This document shows positions 37,668 to 46,048 of a DNA stretch of 64,000 nucleotides, piece by piece. The notes beneath the pieces were generated by a model. The model was not told where the DNA came from and did not search any database. It saw only the letters and a list, made by a program, of their open reading frames with translations. The position numbers and the translations under genes are program-made. This DNA is from Novispirillum itersonii (lineage in GTDB: Bacteria; Pseudomonadota; Alphaproteobacteria; Rhodospirillales; Rhodospirillaceae): NCBI RefSeq assembly GCF_014205675.1, contig NZ_JACIIX010000004.1:186001-250000 (forward strand). Reading direction: 5' to 3'. Each line of letters starts with the position of its first letter. Within the stretch, counting starts at the first letter, position 1.

Positions 37668-37702
37668 GTCCATAAAGCAGCAGGGTCCATAAAGCAGCAG
37701 GG
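37668..37702. repeat. Tandem 17-bp repeat between two hairpins
   Basis: The unit GTCCATAAAGCAGCAGG occurs twice head to tail (37668-37684 and 37685-37701), probably from slippage. It separates the two hairpins after the aminotransferase gene. Confidence 0.75.
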
Positions 37703-37732
37703 CGGCCCCACCGGACCGCCCTGTTGTTTTTT
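37698..37732 (+). terminator. Intrinsic terminator of the aminotransferase gene
   Basis: Stem CAGGGCGG (37698-37705) with CCGCCCTG (37716-37723), then TTGTTTTTT. It ends at the stop codon of the converging gtrA-like gene. Confidence 0.82.
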
Positions 37733-38126
37733 ATGCGGCTCCCTGCTCCGCTGGCCGGAACGTCCAGATGCGGTTCAGCAGGTAATGCCAGACCAGCAGA
37801 AGCCCGGTGGTCATCGCCTGCGCCAGCAGATAGGGCAGACCGAGACCGTCGGTCATCGCCGCCATCAACAGCATGGTCCAGACCAGACCGGTCGCGGCGA
37901 TGGCGAAAAACCGCGGCAAGGCTTCCGTGTGGGAACGGTCACTGCGGAACACCACGGTGCGGTTCAGAACATAATTGACCAATCCGCCAACCACAAAACC
38001 GGCGGCGGCTCCGGCCATCGGCGACAGCCGGGCCACTTCCACCAGACCGATCAGCACCGCGTAGTGCGCCAGCGTTCCCCCTGCCCCAACGCAGGCGAAC
38101 AGAAGAAACTGACGGGACAGCAGCAT
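37731..38126 (-). CDS. GtrA family membrane protein
   Basis: 131 residues from the ATG at 38126 (MLLSRQFLLFACVGAGGT), with AAAGGGGG upstream; an ATG at 38159 is possible but has no ribosome site. Four membrane helices; VGGLVNYVLNRTVVFRSDR and YLLNRIWTFRP are the GtrA repeats. GtrA proteins are thought to flip undecaprenyl-phosphate-linked sugars across the inner membrane. It follows a GT39-like and a GT2 gene on the same strand, forming one functional set. Confidence 0.88.
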   Translation of the reverse strand: MLLSRQFLLFACVGAGGTLAHYAVLIGLVEVARLSPMAGAAAGFVVGGLVNYVLNRTVVFRSDRSHTEALPRFFAIAATGLVWTMLLMAAMTDGLGLPYLLAQAMTTGLLLVWHYLLNRIWTFRPAEQGAA

Positions 38127-38162
38127 GCCGCCCCCTTTCCGAAGCAATGACATCACCATAGG

Positions 38163-39821
38163 TTATGGCCCCGCCGGACGTTTGGCCAGCTGCTGTCGCT
38201 CCAGCAGCGCCCGCCTGTCTTTCACCACCGCCAAGGGTACCCCCATCCGGCGGACCGAGGCAACAACCGCCCCGCTGAGCGTATCGTCACACCCCATCTG
38301 GGTGGCCGAAATAAAGAACTCGGCAGAATCCCAGACATGGGTGATCTCAAACCGCGTATCGAGAACGTCGTTGGCCTGAAAGCCCTCAGCACAGACCGCG
38401 ACCAGATGACGCCTCTCCCCCAGCTTGCGTGGCCCCAGAACCCGGTCCAGTTCCTCGCCCGCTTCCCGCAGGCTGGATGACCAGTAATCGGTCTCCCAGC
38501 CGCCATAGGCCCCCGGCAGCCAGCCGACCAGACTGTTGAACCCGGCATAGCCATACGGATGCATCAACGCCAGAGGCACCGCCGCCAGAAGGACAAAACC
38601 GGCAACCGCCCCCCGCAGGCACAATGCCCCCCATCGGAGCGACCGCACAAAGGCAAACAGAAAATCCCATCCGGCAGACGCCAGAACGACCAGTGGTGGA
38701 ACTGTGAAGAGAAAATGCCGGATCCCGTTGTACATCGGCGGACGGCTGAGGGTGGCGTAGACCACCGGAAACAGCGCCGCAAACACCACCGGCAGCCACC
38801 GCGCCAGCGTCTCCAGTCCGGCCCGGCCATTCCGTTCCCGACGTTTCAGCCAGAAGGCCAGCGCAACCGGCGCCAAGGCCAGTCCGGCCAGCGTCATTTC
38901 CGGGAGTTTAACCAGCAGGTATTGCGGCAGATAGGTCCGGGGCACGTCCGACAGCTCCACCTCCGCACCCCCGACCATCGTGGTCATGCTGAAAGCGAAG
39001 TGCGAAAACGTTCCCAATGCCTTCAAAATATTGCCGGGATCCTGCACCGACCACGGCCAGAACACCGCCATCATCACCACGGTCAGGCTCAGCCCCGGCA
39101 GCAGGGACACCACAGACAGCAGCAGAAAACGCAGGCGGGCCGCGATCCCGCCGGAATGAAGGACCATTGCCCCCAGAACGGCAAGGCCGATGAAACCGAT
39201 GGACAGCACCGCACCGACCCGCAGACCGATGGCACAACCGACAGCAAGGCCCAGCTTCAGCACCAGCCCCATCCCCGGACGGGGCAGAACGGCAGCACAG
39301 CGCAAAGCATAGTACAGGGCCCAGACCATGGCCGTCGCAAAGGGGACATCCTTGGTATGGGTGAACATCGCCCCTGACCACATACCGGTCAGCAGCAGCA
39401 GCACCATGGCAATCACCCCGGCGCGGTCGCCCATCAGCAGGCGGGCGACCCGGGCGGTGCCGATCAGACCGACCACACCGATCAGACCGGACAGCAGATG
39501 CCGCAGATGCCAGACATCAACAACCGGCACCAGTTTCTGCAGAAAGACTGCGACCAGATCAAACAGGCCACCGTACAGATACAGATTCTTATACGAAAAG
39601 GCCGCCAGATCAGTCATGCCGGAGGCATAGTAACGCCAAAGCAGCTCCCCATAGGTGTGCTGCACCAGCTCGTCATTGCTGGCGCCATGCAGAGGAAACG
39701 TTGCCAGAACGAAAGCAACGGTCAGCCACGGGATCATCATCAGGGCATCGCGCAGCGTCAGCGCACGCAGCACTGCCGTCATCCTCAGCCGCGCTGCCGC
39801 AGCCTTCTCCCGGATGGTCAT
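38163..39821 (-). CDS. GT-C type glycosyltransferase, GT39/ArnT-like membrane protein
   Basis: 552 residues with about 11 membrane helices. The first periplasmic loop has the acidic motif of GT-C enzymes (FPLHGASNDELVQHTYGELL), and a soluble C-terminal part follows the last helix. Such enzymes take a sugar from a polyprenyl phosphate and put it on an acceptor outside the inner membrane, for example lipid A (ArnT) or protein. The start codon overlaps the GT2 stop by 4 bp and has GGAGGA upstream, so the two are translationally coupled. The acceptor is unknown. Confidence 0.8.
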   Translation of the reverse strand: MTIREKAAAARLRMTAVLRALTLRDALMMIPWLTVAFVLATFPLHGASNDELVQHTYGELLWRYYASGMTDLAAFSYKNLYLYGGLFDLVAVFLQKLVPVVDVWHLRHLLSGLIGVVGLIGTARVARLLMGDRAGVIAMVLLLLTGMWSGAMFTHTKDVPFATAMVWALYYALRCAAVLPRPGMGLVLKLGLAVGCAIGLRVGAVLSIGFIGLAVLGAMVLHSGGIAARLRFLLLSVVSLLPGLSLTVVMMAVFWPWSVQDPGNILKALGTFSHFAFSMTTMVGGAEVELSDVPRTYLPQYLLVKLPEMTLAGLALAPVALAFWLKRRERNGRAGLETLARWLPVVFAALFPVVYATLSRPPMYNGIRHFLFTVPPLVVLASAGWDFLFAFVRSLRWGALCLRGAVAGFVLLAAVPLALMHPYGYAGFNSLVGWLPGAYGGWETDYWSSSLREAGEELDRVLGPRKLGERRHLVAVCAEGFQANDVLDTRFEITHVWDSAEFFISATQMGCDDTLSGAVVASVRRMGVPLAVVKDRRALLERQQLAKRPAGP

Positions 39822-40813
39822 TTACCGTCCTCCGCCACCCCTGCGGGGTGTTTACCGACCTGATCGGCAACGATATACAGCGGACGTCCTTTTACTTCGT
39901 TAAAAATACGGCCGATATATTCACCCAGCGCGCCAAGGCTGATCAGCTGAATCCCGGACATAAACAGACCGGCCACCATCAGCGAGGCATAGCCGGGCAC
40001 ATCAATCCCCCAGATCAGGGTGCGGATCACAAGCCAGCTGCCATAAACAACTGACAGCACGGCAATTGCCAGCCCGATCAGGGACCACACCCGCAGCGGC
40101 ACCATCGAGAACGCGGAAATACCGTCCAGCGCATATTTGAACAACCGCAGAAACGGCCATGCCGACTGCCCGCCAACCCGTTCCGCCGGCTCAAAATCGA
40201 TCAGCACCTGCCGGAAACCGACCCAGCTGGTGATGCCTTTCATGAAACGGTTGCGTTCCGGCAGGCTGTTGATGGCATTCACCACCGCCCGGTCGAACAG
40301 CCGGAAATCTCCGGCCCCTTCCGGGATCTCGACATCAGAGACGTAATGGAACAGCCAGTAGAACATCCGGCTGGCAAGGCGGCGCGTCGTCGGGTCAGTC
40401 TGCCGGGAGCGGCGGACCGCCGTCACCATCTGCGCTCCATCCCGCCAGCGGGCCAGCATATCCGGCAACAGCTCCGGCGGATGCTGAAGATCACCGTCCA
40501 TCAGGACGACAACATCCCCGGCAGCGGCCCGCAGACCGGCGGCCATCCCGGCTTCCTTGCCAAAGTTACGGGCAAACCGGAAGCCCCGGACCGCCGGATC
40601 CACCGCCGCCAGATCGCGGATGACCTCAAAACTGCTGTCGCGGGAACCGTCATCAACCAGCACGATTTCCCAGCGGCTCAGGGGCATCGCCCCCAGCACT
40701 GCGGTTAACCGCGCATGCAGACTCCGCAGAGCCTCGCCCTCGTTATAGACAGGAACAACAACTGACAGAAACGGGCCACGCCCGGTTTCCCCCTGCACCG
40801 TTTCGTCGGTCAT
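39818..40813 (-). CDS. GT2 polyprenyl-phosphate glycosyltransferase (GtrB/ArnC-like)
   Basis: 331 residues from the ATG at 40813; a GTG at 40876 would add 21 residues. The N-terminal GT-A domain has VVPVYNEGEAL, VDDGSRDSS and the acidic VVLMDGDLQHPPE motif. Two C-terminal membrane helices and the SLGALGEYIGRIFNEVKGRPLY tail are as in DPM1/GtrB enzymes. It should load a sugar from a nucleotide donor onto undecaprenyl phosphate on the inner face of the membrane. It heads the run GT2-GT39-GtrA, divergent from the ChbG-type deacetylase. Confidence 0.92.
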   Translation of the reverse strand: MTDETVQGETGRGPFLSVVVPVYNEGEALRSLHARLTAVLGAMPLSRWEIVLVDDGSRDSSFEVIRDLAAVDPAVRGFRFARNFGKEAGMAAGLRAAAGDVVVLMDGDLQHPPELLPDMLARWRDGAQMVTAVRRSRQTDPTTRRLASRMFYWLFHYVSDVEIPEGAGDFRLFDRAVVNAINSLPERNRFMKGITSWVGFRQVLIDFEPAERVGGQSAWPFLRLFKYALDGISAFSMVPLRVWSLIGLAIAVLSVVYGSWLVIRTLIWGIDVPGYASLMVAGLFMSGIQLISLGALGEYIGRIFNEVKGRPLYIVADQVGKHPAGVAEDGK

Positions 40814-40989
40814 CACCGTCACACCATCATCCAACGCACAAGCCACGTTGCACCTGTCTCTAAACCCGTCTGCCACCCTTGCCCGGCTCTCTCCCGGCGG
40901 AACCCCAGTCCGCCTTGGCCTTGCAATCCGGCTGACGCCTCTCTAATACCTTGAAGTGGGCCAGACCGCCATAGACCGGAAGTTCCTCT

Positions 40990-41877
40990 ATGACCAAATT
41001 CGCAAGTCCGGTACGCAGAATTCACCCGGTTGTCATCTGCGCAGACGATTACGGCCTGTCCCCCGGGGTCAGTCAGGCGATTGAAGGCCTGATTGCGCAA
41101 GGCCGCCTGAGTGCCACCAGCGTGATGACCACTCTGCCGGACTGGCAGACGTCCGGAGCCGGTCTGAAAGCGCTGACCCGGCAGCATCCGGCGGATATCG
41201 GCCTGCACCTGACTCTGACCGAGCAGCCGCCGCTGACCGCCTGCGCCGGACTGGCGGAAGGCGGACGCCTGCCGCCGGTCGGAACTGTCCTGTCCCGGGC
41301 CCTGCTGCGTCGCCTTCCGGCTGCCGCGATCCGCAACGAGATCCGTGCCCAGCTCGACCGGTTTGAGGATGTCTGGGGAGATATCCCGGATTATATTGAC
41401 GGCCACCAACACGTTCACAGCTTTCCCCAGATCGGCGGCCTTCTGGTGCAGGAGATGACGCGCCGCTATGGGCATCTGCCCCGGCGCCCCTATCTCCGCT
41501 CCGTCTTTGAAACCCCCGGGCGTCTCCGCCGCCATGGCGGGTCCACCGCCAAAGGCCTGATCCTGACGGCCCTCTCGCTGCCGTTTGACCGGCTCGCCCA
41601 TCGGGCCGGATTTCAGGCCAACAGCAGTTTCCGCGGACTTTATGATTTTTTTATGGCGGAGGACTACCGCCCCCTGTTCCGTCGCCTGCTGCGCGATCCG
41701 GGGCCGCGTACCCTGATCCACTGTCACCCCGGGCAAACTGATGACGTGCTGAAAAGCCGGGATGGCCTGACCTGGCCCCGGGAGCGGGAACTGGCCTATC
41801 TGTCCTCTGCCGCCTGCGCTGAGGATCTGGAGGAAGCCGGGGTCCGCCCGGCCCGCTTCAGCGCGTTGGCAGACTGA
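40990..41877 (+). CDS. ChbG/YdjC-family carbohydrate deacetylase (HpnK/NaxD-like)
   Basis: 295 residues. The metal site is complete: VVICADDYGLSPGV with the conserved Asp pair, and DYIDGHQHVHSFPQI with two His. IGLHLTLTE and the late LIHCHPGQTDD also match. The family removes N-acetyl groups from amino sugars. NaxD of Francisella, of this family, deacetylates an undecaprenyl-linked GalNAc made by a GT2 enzyme before an ArnT-like transfer. The divergent GT2-GT39-GtrA genes here give the same enzyme set. HpnK of hopanoid loci is the alternative, but no hopanoid gene is nearby. Confidence 0.88.
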   Translation: MTKFASPVRRIHPVVICADDYGLSPGVSQAIEGLIAQGRLSATSVMTTLPDWQTSGAGLKALTRQHPADIGLHLTLTEQPPLTACAGLAEGGRLPPVGTVLSRALLRRLPAAAIRNEIRAQLDRFEDVWGDIPDYIDGHQHVHSFPQIGGLLVQEMTRRYGHLPRRPYLRSVFETPGRLRRHGGSTAKGLILTALSLPFDRLAHRAGFQANSSFRGLYDFFMAEDYRPLFRRLLRDPGPRTLIHCHPGQTDDVLKSRDGLTWPRERELAYLSSAACAEDLEEAGVRPARFSALAD

Positions 41878-42021
41878 CGCCATCTCCTCTTGCCAAGCGG
41901 GGCGGAAGGCGTTACCTCCTGCCCACACGATCTGGCCCGAGCATTCTGGCTGACCCCCGCAGCACCGCCCCGCATCAAACCGGCTGGCGGTTTTGGCTGT
42001 TGAGAATACGGATTTTCACCG

Positions 42022-43350
42022 ATGACCAAAACCATCGCCCCCGCGCCGCGCGTCGGCATCGTCAGCCTCGGCTGCCCGAAGGCCCTTGTTGATTCCGAAC
42101 GGATCCTGACCCGCCTGCGTGCGGAAGGCTACGAAGTGTCGCCGACCTATGAAGGGGCTGACGCCGTCATCGTCAACACCTGCGGTTTTCTGGATTCGGC
42201 CAAGGCGGAGAGTCTGGAGGCGATCGGTGAGGCTCTGGCCGAAAACGGCAAGGTGATCGTCACCGGCTGTATGGGCAAAGACGAAACCCTGATCCGGGAA
42301 CAGTTCCCGAATGTGCTGTCGGTCACCGGCCCGCATCAGTATGAAGCGGTGGTGTCCGCCGTCCACGATGCAGCGCCGCCGCAGCATGATCCGTTCGTCG
42401 ATCTGGTGCCGCCGGAAGGCATCAAGCTGACCCCGCGTCATTACTCCTACCTGAAGATTTCCGAAGGCTGCAACAACCGCTGCTCCTTCTGTATCATCCC
42501 GTCGCTGCGCGGCGATCTGGTCAGCCGCCCGATCAACCGCGTGCTGGCCGAGGCCGAAAAGCTGGTCAAGGCCGGGGTCAAGGAACTGCTGGTAATCTCG
42601 CAGGATACCAGCGCCTACGGCGTTGATCTGAAGTATGCCGAGGCCGACTGGAAGGGCAACCCGATCAAGACCAATATGCTGGAACTGTCGCGGGCGCTGG
42701 GCGACATGGGGGTGTGGGTGCGCATGCACTATGTCTATCCCTACCCCAGCGTGGACGCGGTGATCCCGCTGATGGCCGAAGGAAAGATCCTGCCGTATCT
42801 GGACATCCCCTTCCAGCACGCCAGCCCGAATGTGCTGAAGTCAATGCGCCGCCCGGCCAATCAGGAAAAGGTTCTGGACCGCATCAACAAGTGGCGGGAC
42901 ATCTGTCCGGATCTGACCCTGCGCTCCACCTTCATTGTCGGCTTCCCCGGCGAGACCGAGGAAGACTTTGAATTCATGCTCGACTGGCTGAGCGAGGCCA
43001 AACTCGACCGCGTCGGCTGCTTCAAATACGAACCGGTTGAGGGTGCCACCGCCAACGATCTGCCCGACCAGATCGACGAAGAGGTCAAGGAAGAGCGCTG
43101 GCACCGCTTCATGGAGCATCAGCGCCAGATTTCCGAAGTGAAGATGGCCGCCAAGGTCGGCACCCTGCAAAAGGTAATCATCGACGAGGTGGATGAAGAC
43201 GGTGCCATCGGCCGGTCCACCGCCGATGCCCCGGAAATCGACGGCAGCGTGTTCCTGAACGGCGACACCGAGGTGAAACCGGGGGATATTGTCACCGTCC
43301 GCGTCGAGCATGCCGACGATTATGACCTGTGGGGCATCCGGATAGACTGA
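42022..43350 (+). CDS. rimO: Ribosomal protein S12 methylthiotransferase
   Basis: 442 residues. N-terminal UPF0004 domain with [14 protein letters not shown] and [10 protein letters not shown], the radical-SAM cluster [15 protein letters not shown], and the C-terminal TRAM domain. The LGCPK-SE signature separates RimO from the tRNA enzyme MiaB. It adds a methylthio group to the conserved Asp of ribosomal protein S12. A bidirectional terminator follows. Confidence 0.97.
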   Translation: MTKTIAPAPRVGIVSLGCPKALVDSERILTRLRAEGYEVSPTYEGADAVIVNTCGFLDSAKAESLEAIGEALAENGKVIVTGCMGKDETLIREQFPNVLSVTGPHQYEAVVSAVHDAAPPQHDPFVDLVPPEGIKLTPRHYSYLKISEGCNNRCSFCIIPSLRGDLVSRPINRVLAEAEKLVKAGVKELLVISQDTSAYGVDLKYAEADWKGNPIKTNMLELSRALGDMGVWVRMHYVYPYPSVDAVIPLMAEGKILPYLDIPFQHASPNVLKSMRRPANQEKVLDRINKWRDICPDLTLRSTFIVGFPGETEEDFEFMLDWLSEAKLDRVGCFKYEPVEGATANDLPDQIDEEVKEERWHRFMEHQRQISEVKMAAKVGTLQKVIIDEVDEDGAIGRSTADAPEIDGSVFLNGDTEVKPGDIVTVRVEHADDYDLWGIRID

Positions 43351-43372
43351 TCAGTCTCCACCGTTTCTCATC

Positions 43373-43406
43373 AAAAAGCCGGGCAGAACACTCTGCCCGG
43401 CTTTTT
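43373..43406. terminator. Bidirectional terminator between rimO and diguanylate cyclase 1
   Basis: Stem GCCGGGCAG (43378-43386) with CTGCCCGGC (43393-43401), flanked by A5 and T5, between converging genes. Confidence 0.9.
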
Positions 43407-43426
43407 GGTTCTGAAGCACCCGCTGC

Positions 43427-44611
43427 TCAGGTCCGGATCAGCGGGGCTGACCAGTCCAGCTGCTGCCACTGGGTCCGGCGGCGACGCTTGTCTTCATACA
43501 TCCGGGTATCGGCGATGTGCAGCAGGTCAGTCTGGTTGCTGCCATCCTGAGGGGCCAGAACGCCGCCGATGCTCATTTCAATCTGGATTGGTTTTCCCTC
43601 CAGAACCACAGACCCGGATACGGACAGCCGCAGCCGGTCGATAAAGCGGTCAAGCCGCTCACGGGTGTTCACCTCACTCAACAGAATAACGAACTCATCC
43701 CCGCCCAGTCGGGCCGGATGCTCGCCGTCCCGGCAGATCTTCCGCAGGCGTTGCCCGATCTCAATCAACAGAGCATCCCCCATCGCATGACCGTTGACGT
43801 CATTGACCTGCTTAAACCGGTCAAGGTCAAACAGCACCAGCCCGAAGTGCTCCCCGGTCCGATCCAGCGCCAGCAGGGATTCTTCCAGCAATGCATCCAT
43901 CTGGCGGCGGTTGGCCAACCCCGTCAGCGGATCCAGACGGGTCAGGGCTTCCAGCTCCCCCTGCTTCCGGTACAGCACCAGCGCCGCTGCCCCGGTCATC
44001 CACAGCAGAGTCCAGACCGTGAAGGTGAAGAACAGCGGCTCGTTGACCGCCTGCGCCCCCTGCTCCGTGCTGCCCAGCAGATAACGCAACGCATAGTTCC
44101 AGCGCATGGCAAAGCCGATGGCAAGGCAGAACAGCACCGCCGCACACAGGGTTTCCGCTGCCCGGGTGGCCCGGTCCTGCCGGTACAGCAGAATCAGGGC
44201 CCCGGACAGCAGCAGCAGCAGGTAATAGGTGTCGCTGAACATGTAGCGGTACGGCGGATAGGGGGCGGTGATCACCGAAACCGTCACCACAACCACGAAA
44301 AAGGCAATCCACCACGGCAGACGCCCCCGGATGGAGCCGATGCCCTTAAACCGCAGGATCCCCTCAAAATACAGCGAAAACAGCGTCATGGTCGCAACAT
44401 TGACGCCCGCATTCCAGAACAGGGTATTAAAAACACCCAGCATCCCGCTGGAATAGGCGGTCATGCAGATGATGGAGGCAATCATCCAGCACCCGGGGCC
44501 CCGGGTCCCCGGCGTGGTCCGCCAGACGATGACCATCATCGCCACCGACGCGATATTGATGAACGCGTTGGTGATCGCCAGGGTCGCCGGATGCAAAACA
44601 ATCGAAAACAC
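43427..44611 (-). CDS. Membrane diguanylate cyclase 1 (GGDEF)
   Basis: 394 residues, start GTG at 44611. Six or seven N-terminal membrane helices (to about 225) carry a GGDEF domain with LDPLTGLANRRQMD, the metal Asp in FDLDRFKQVNDVNGH and an intact active-site ARLGGDEFVILL. It should make cyclic di-GMP. The product-inhibition site, usually RxxD, reads RDGE, so feedback control may be weak. It lies 39 bp after a second cyclase of the same layout, its likely duplicate. Confidence 0.93.
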   Translation of the reverse strand: MFSIVLHPATLAITNAFINIASVAMMVIVWRTTPGTRGPGCWMIASIICMTAYSSGMLGVFNTLFWNAGVNVATMTLFSLYFEGILRFKGIGSIRGRLPWWIAFFVVVVTVSVITAPYPPYRYMFSDTYYLLLLLSGALILLYRQDRATRAAETLCAAVLFCLAIGFAMRWNYALRYLLGSTEQGAQAVNEPLFFTFTVWTLLWMTGAAALVLYRKQGELEALTRLDPLTGLANRRQMDALLEESLLALDRTGEHFGLVLFDLDRFKQVNDVNGHAMGDALLIEIGQRLRKICRDGEHPARLGGDEFVILLSEVNTRERLDRFIDRLRLSVSGSVVLEGKPIQIEMSIGGVLAPQDGSNQTDLLHIADTRMYEDKRRRRTQWQQLDWSAPLIRT

Positions 44612-44650
44612 CTTATCCCCCTTTTCCTGATCCCCCCGTTGCGGGCCGGA

Positions 44651-45940
44651 TCACACCACGGTTTCCCCGGTGATATCGCCTGCGTTTTCTGCGGCCGGGC
44701 GCGGCCATGATTTCCGGCGCCGTTCCTGCTTGGCCTTATACATGCGCTGGTCCGCCACATGCAGAACGTCGGTCTGGTTGATGCCATCCCCGGGCACCAG
44801 CGCCCCGCCAAGGCTGAGACGGATCATCACATCCCGGCCATCCCGGGTCAGGGCCGGGCCTTCCACGGCAGCCTGTAAACGGGCCATCACGGCGGCCAGA
44901 TCGTCCTCCGTGGCCACGGCCTTCACCAGTATCACGAACTCGTCGCCGCCAAACCGCGCCGGAAGATCGCCGGACCGGCAGAACGCCCGCAGACGCCTGC
45001 CAACCTCAATCAGGCAGTCATCCCCGGCAAGGTGGCCGATGGTGTCGTTGATTTCCTTGAAGCCGTCGAGATCGAAGGTCAGAACAGCAAAGGCCGGATT
45101 GGCCCGCGGCGGGGCAGCTCCCCGGATCCCGGCACGCTCCGGCACCGCCCCCGGCACCAGCGGCCGGACCGCCGCTTCAAACACCCGGTCGAACTCCCGC
45201 CGATTGGGCAGCCCGGTCAGGGCATCTTCGCGGGTCAGCGCCTCAATCCGGGCCTGAGAGCGCTTCAGGACCATCAGCACCACCGCGTAGGTCCACCAGA
45301 ACGACCAGACAGTGAACAGAAACTGCGCAGTTCCATCTTTGGACCGCAGATCGATACCGGGTTCACCCTGATAAAAATCATAGGTATTCAGCCATCGGCT
45401 GATCAGGCTGCCGCCGATCATGACAAAGGCAATGCACCCGAAAATACGGATCGGAATACTGATATCCGGGGCACCGCGCAGGACCAGAAGCAGCGCCGCC
45501 ACGATCAAAAGGATCAGGGCCGCATCCTGCGCCAGCAGACGCAGTGCCGGTTCTGACACCATATGGAACAGGACCGGCCCAGAGACCGCCGCGATCCCCA
45601 GCACCACCAACGGCCGGACGATCCCTCTTGCCGGGTCAGCAGCGCGGTGTCCGGCAGCCATAAACCGGATCACCCCTTCAATCACCAGCACCAGCAGCAT
45701 TGCCACCAGCGAGGTATAGGCCATTTCCCACCGCAGGGGCGCTGCGCCCTCCCCGGCATCCCGCAACAGCACCGTCACCCCGGCAACGGCGGGAGACAGC
45801 AGGCTGCCAAGAAACCAGTATCCGGGGCCCGGCATCCGCGCATTGGCCCGCCAGATCACCCCCATCAGGATCACCGTGGCAACCCCGATGCAAATACTCA
45901 GCAAAGCCATTGTTGGCAAATCAAGCGTCCGCACCAGCAC
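44651..45940 (-). CDS. Membrane diguanylate cyclase 2 (GGDEF)
   Basis: About 429 residues. The start is uncertain: a GTG at 45940 aligns with the start of cyclase 1; TTG at 45952 and ATG at 45910 are alternatives. A multi-helix membrane region is followed by GGDEF with LTGLPNRREFD, FDLDGFKEINDTIGH and ARFGGDEFVILV. Here the inhibitory site RSGD fits RxxD, unlike in cyclase 1. Both proteins end with the HVADQRMYKAK-type motif. The two probably arose by tandem duplication and then split in control. Confidence 0.92.
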   Translation of the reverse strand: MLVRTLDLPTMALLSICIGVATVILMGVIWRANARMPGPGYWFLGSLLSPAVAGVTVLLRDAGEGAAPLRWEMAYTSLVAMLLVLVIEGVIRFMAAGHRAADPARGIVRPLVVLGIAAVSGPVLFHMVSEPALRLLAQDAALILLIVAALLLVLRGAPDISIPIRIFGCIAFVMIGGSLISRWLNTYDFYQGEPGIDLRSKDGTAQFLFTVWSFWWTYAVVLMVLKRSQARIEALTREDALTGLPNRREFDRVFEAAVRPLVPGAVPERAGIRGAAPPRANPAFAVLTFDLDGFKEINDTIGHLAGDDCLIEVGRRLRAFCRSGDLPARFGGDEFVILVKAVATEDDLAAVMARLQAAVEGPALTRDGRDVMIRLSLGGALVPGDGINQTDVLHVADQRMYKAKQERRRKSWPRPAAENAGDITGETVV

Positions 45941-46048
45941 CCCCACACCCAAATAACGCGGTTTACAGCCTCCGCCCGCTCCGGCGGCCCGGATCCGATA
46001 TCCCGGACATCAAAGGCTACCGTGGCGCAGCATCCGGGTAAAGAGCGC

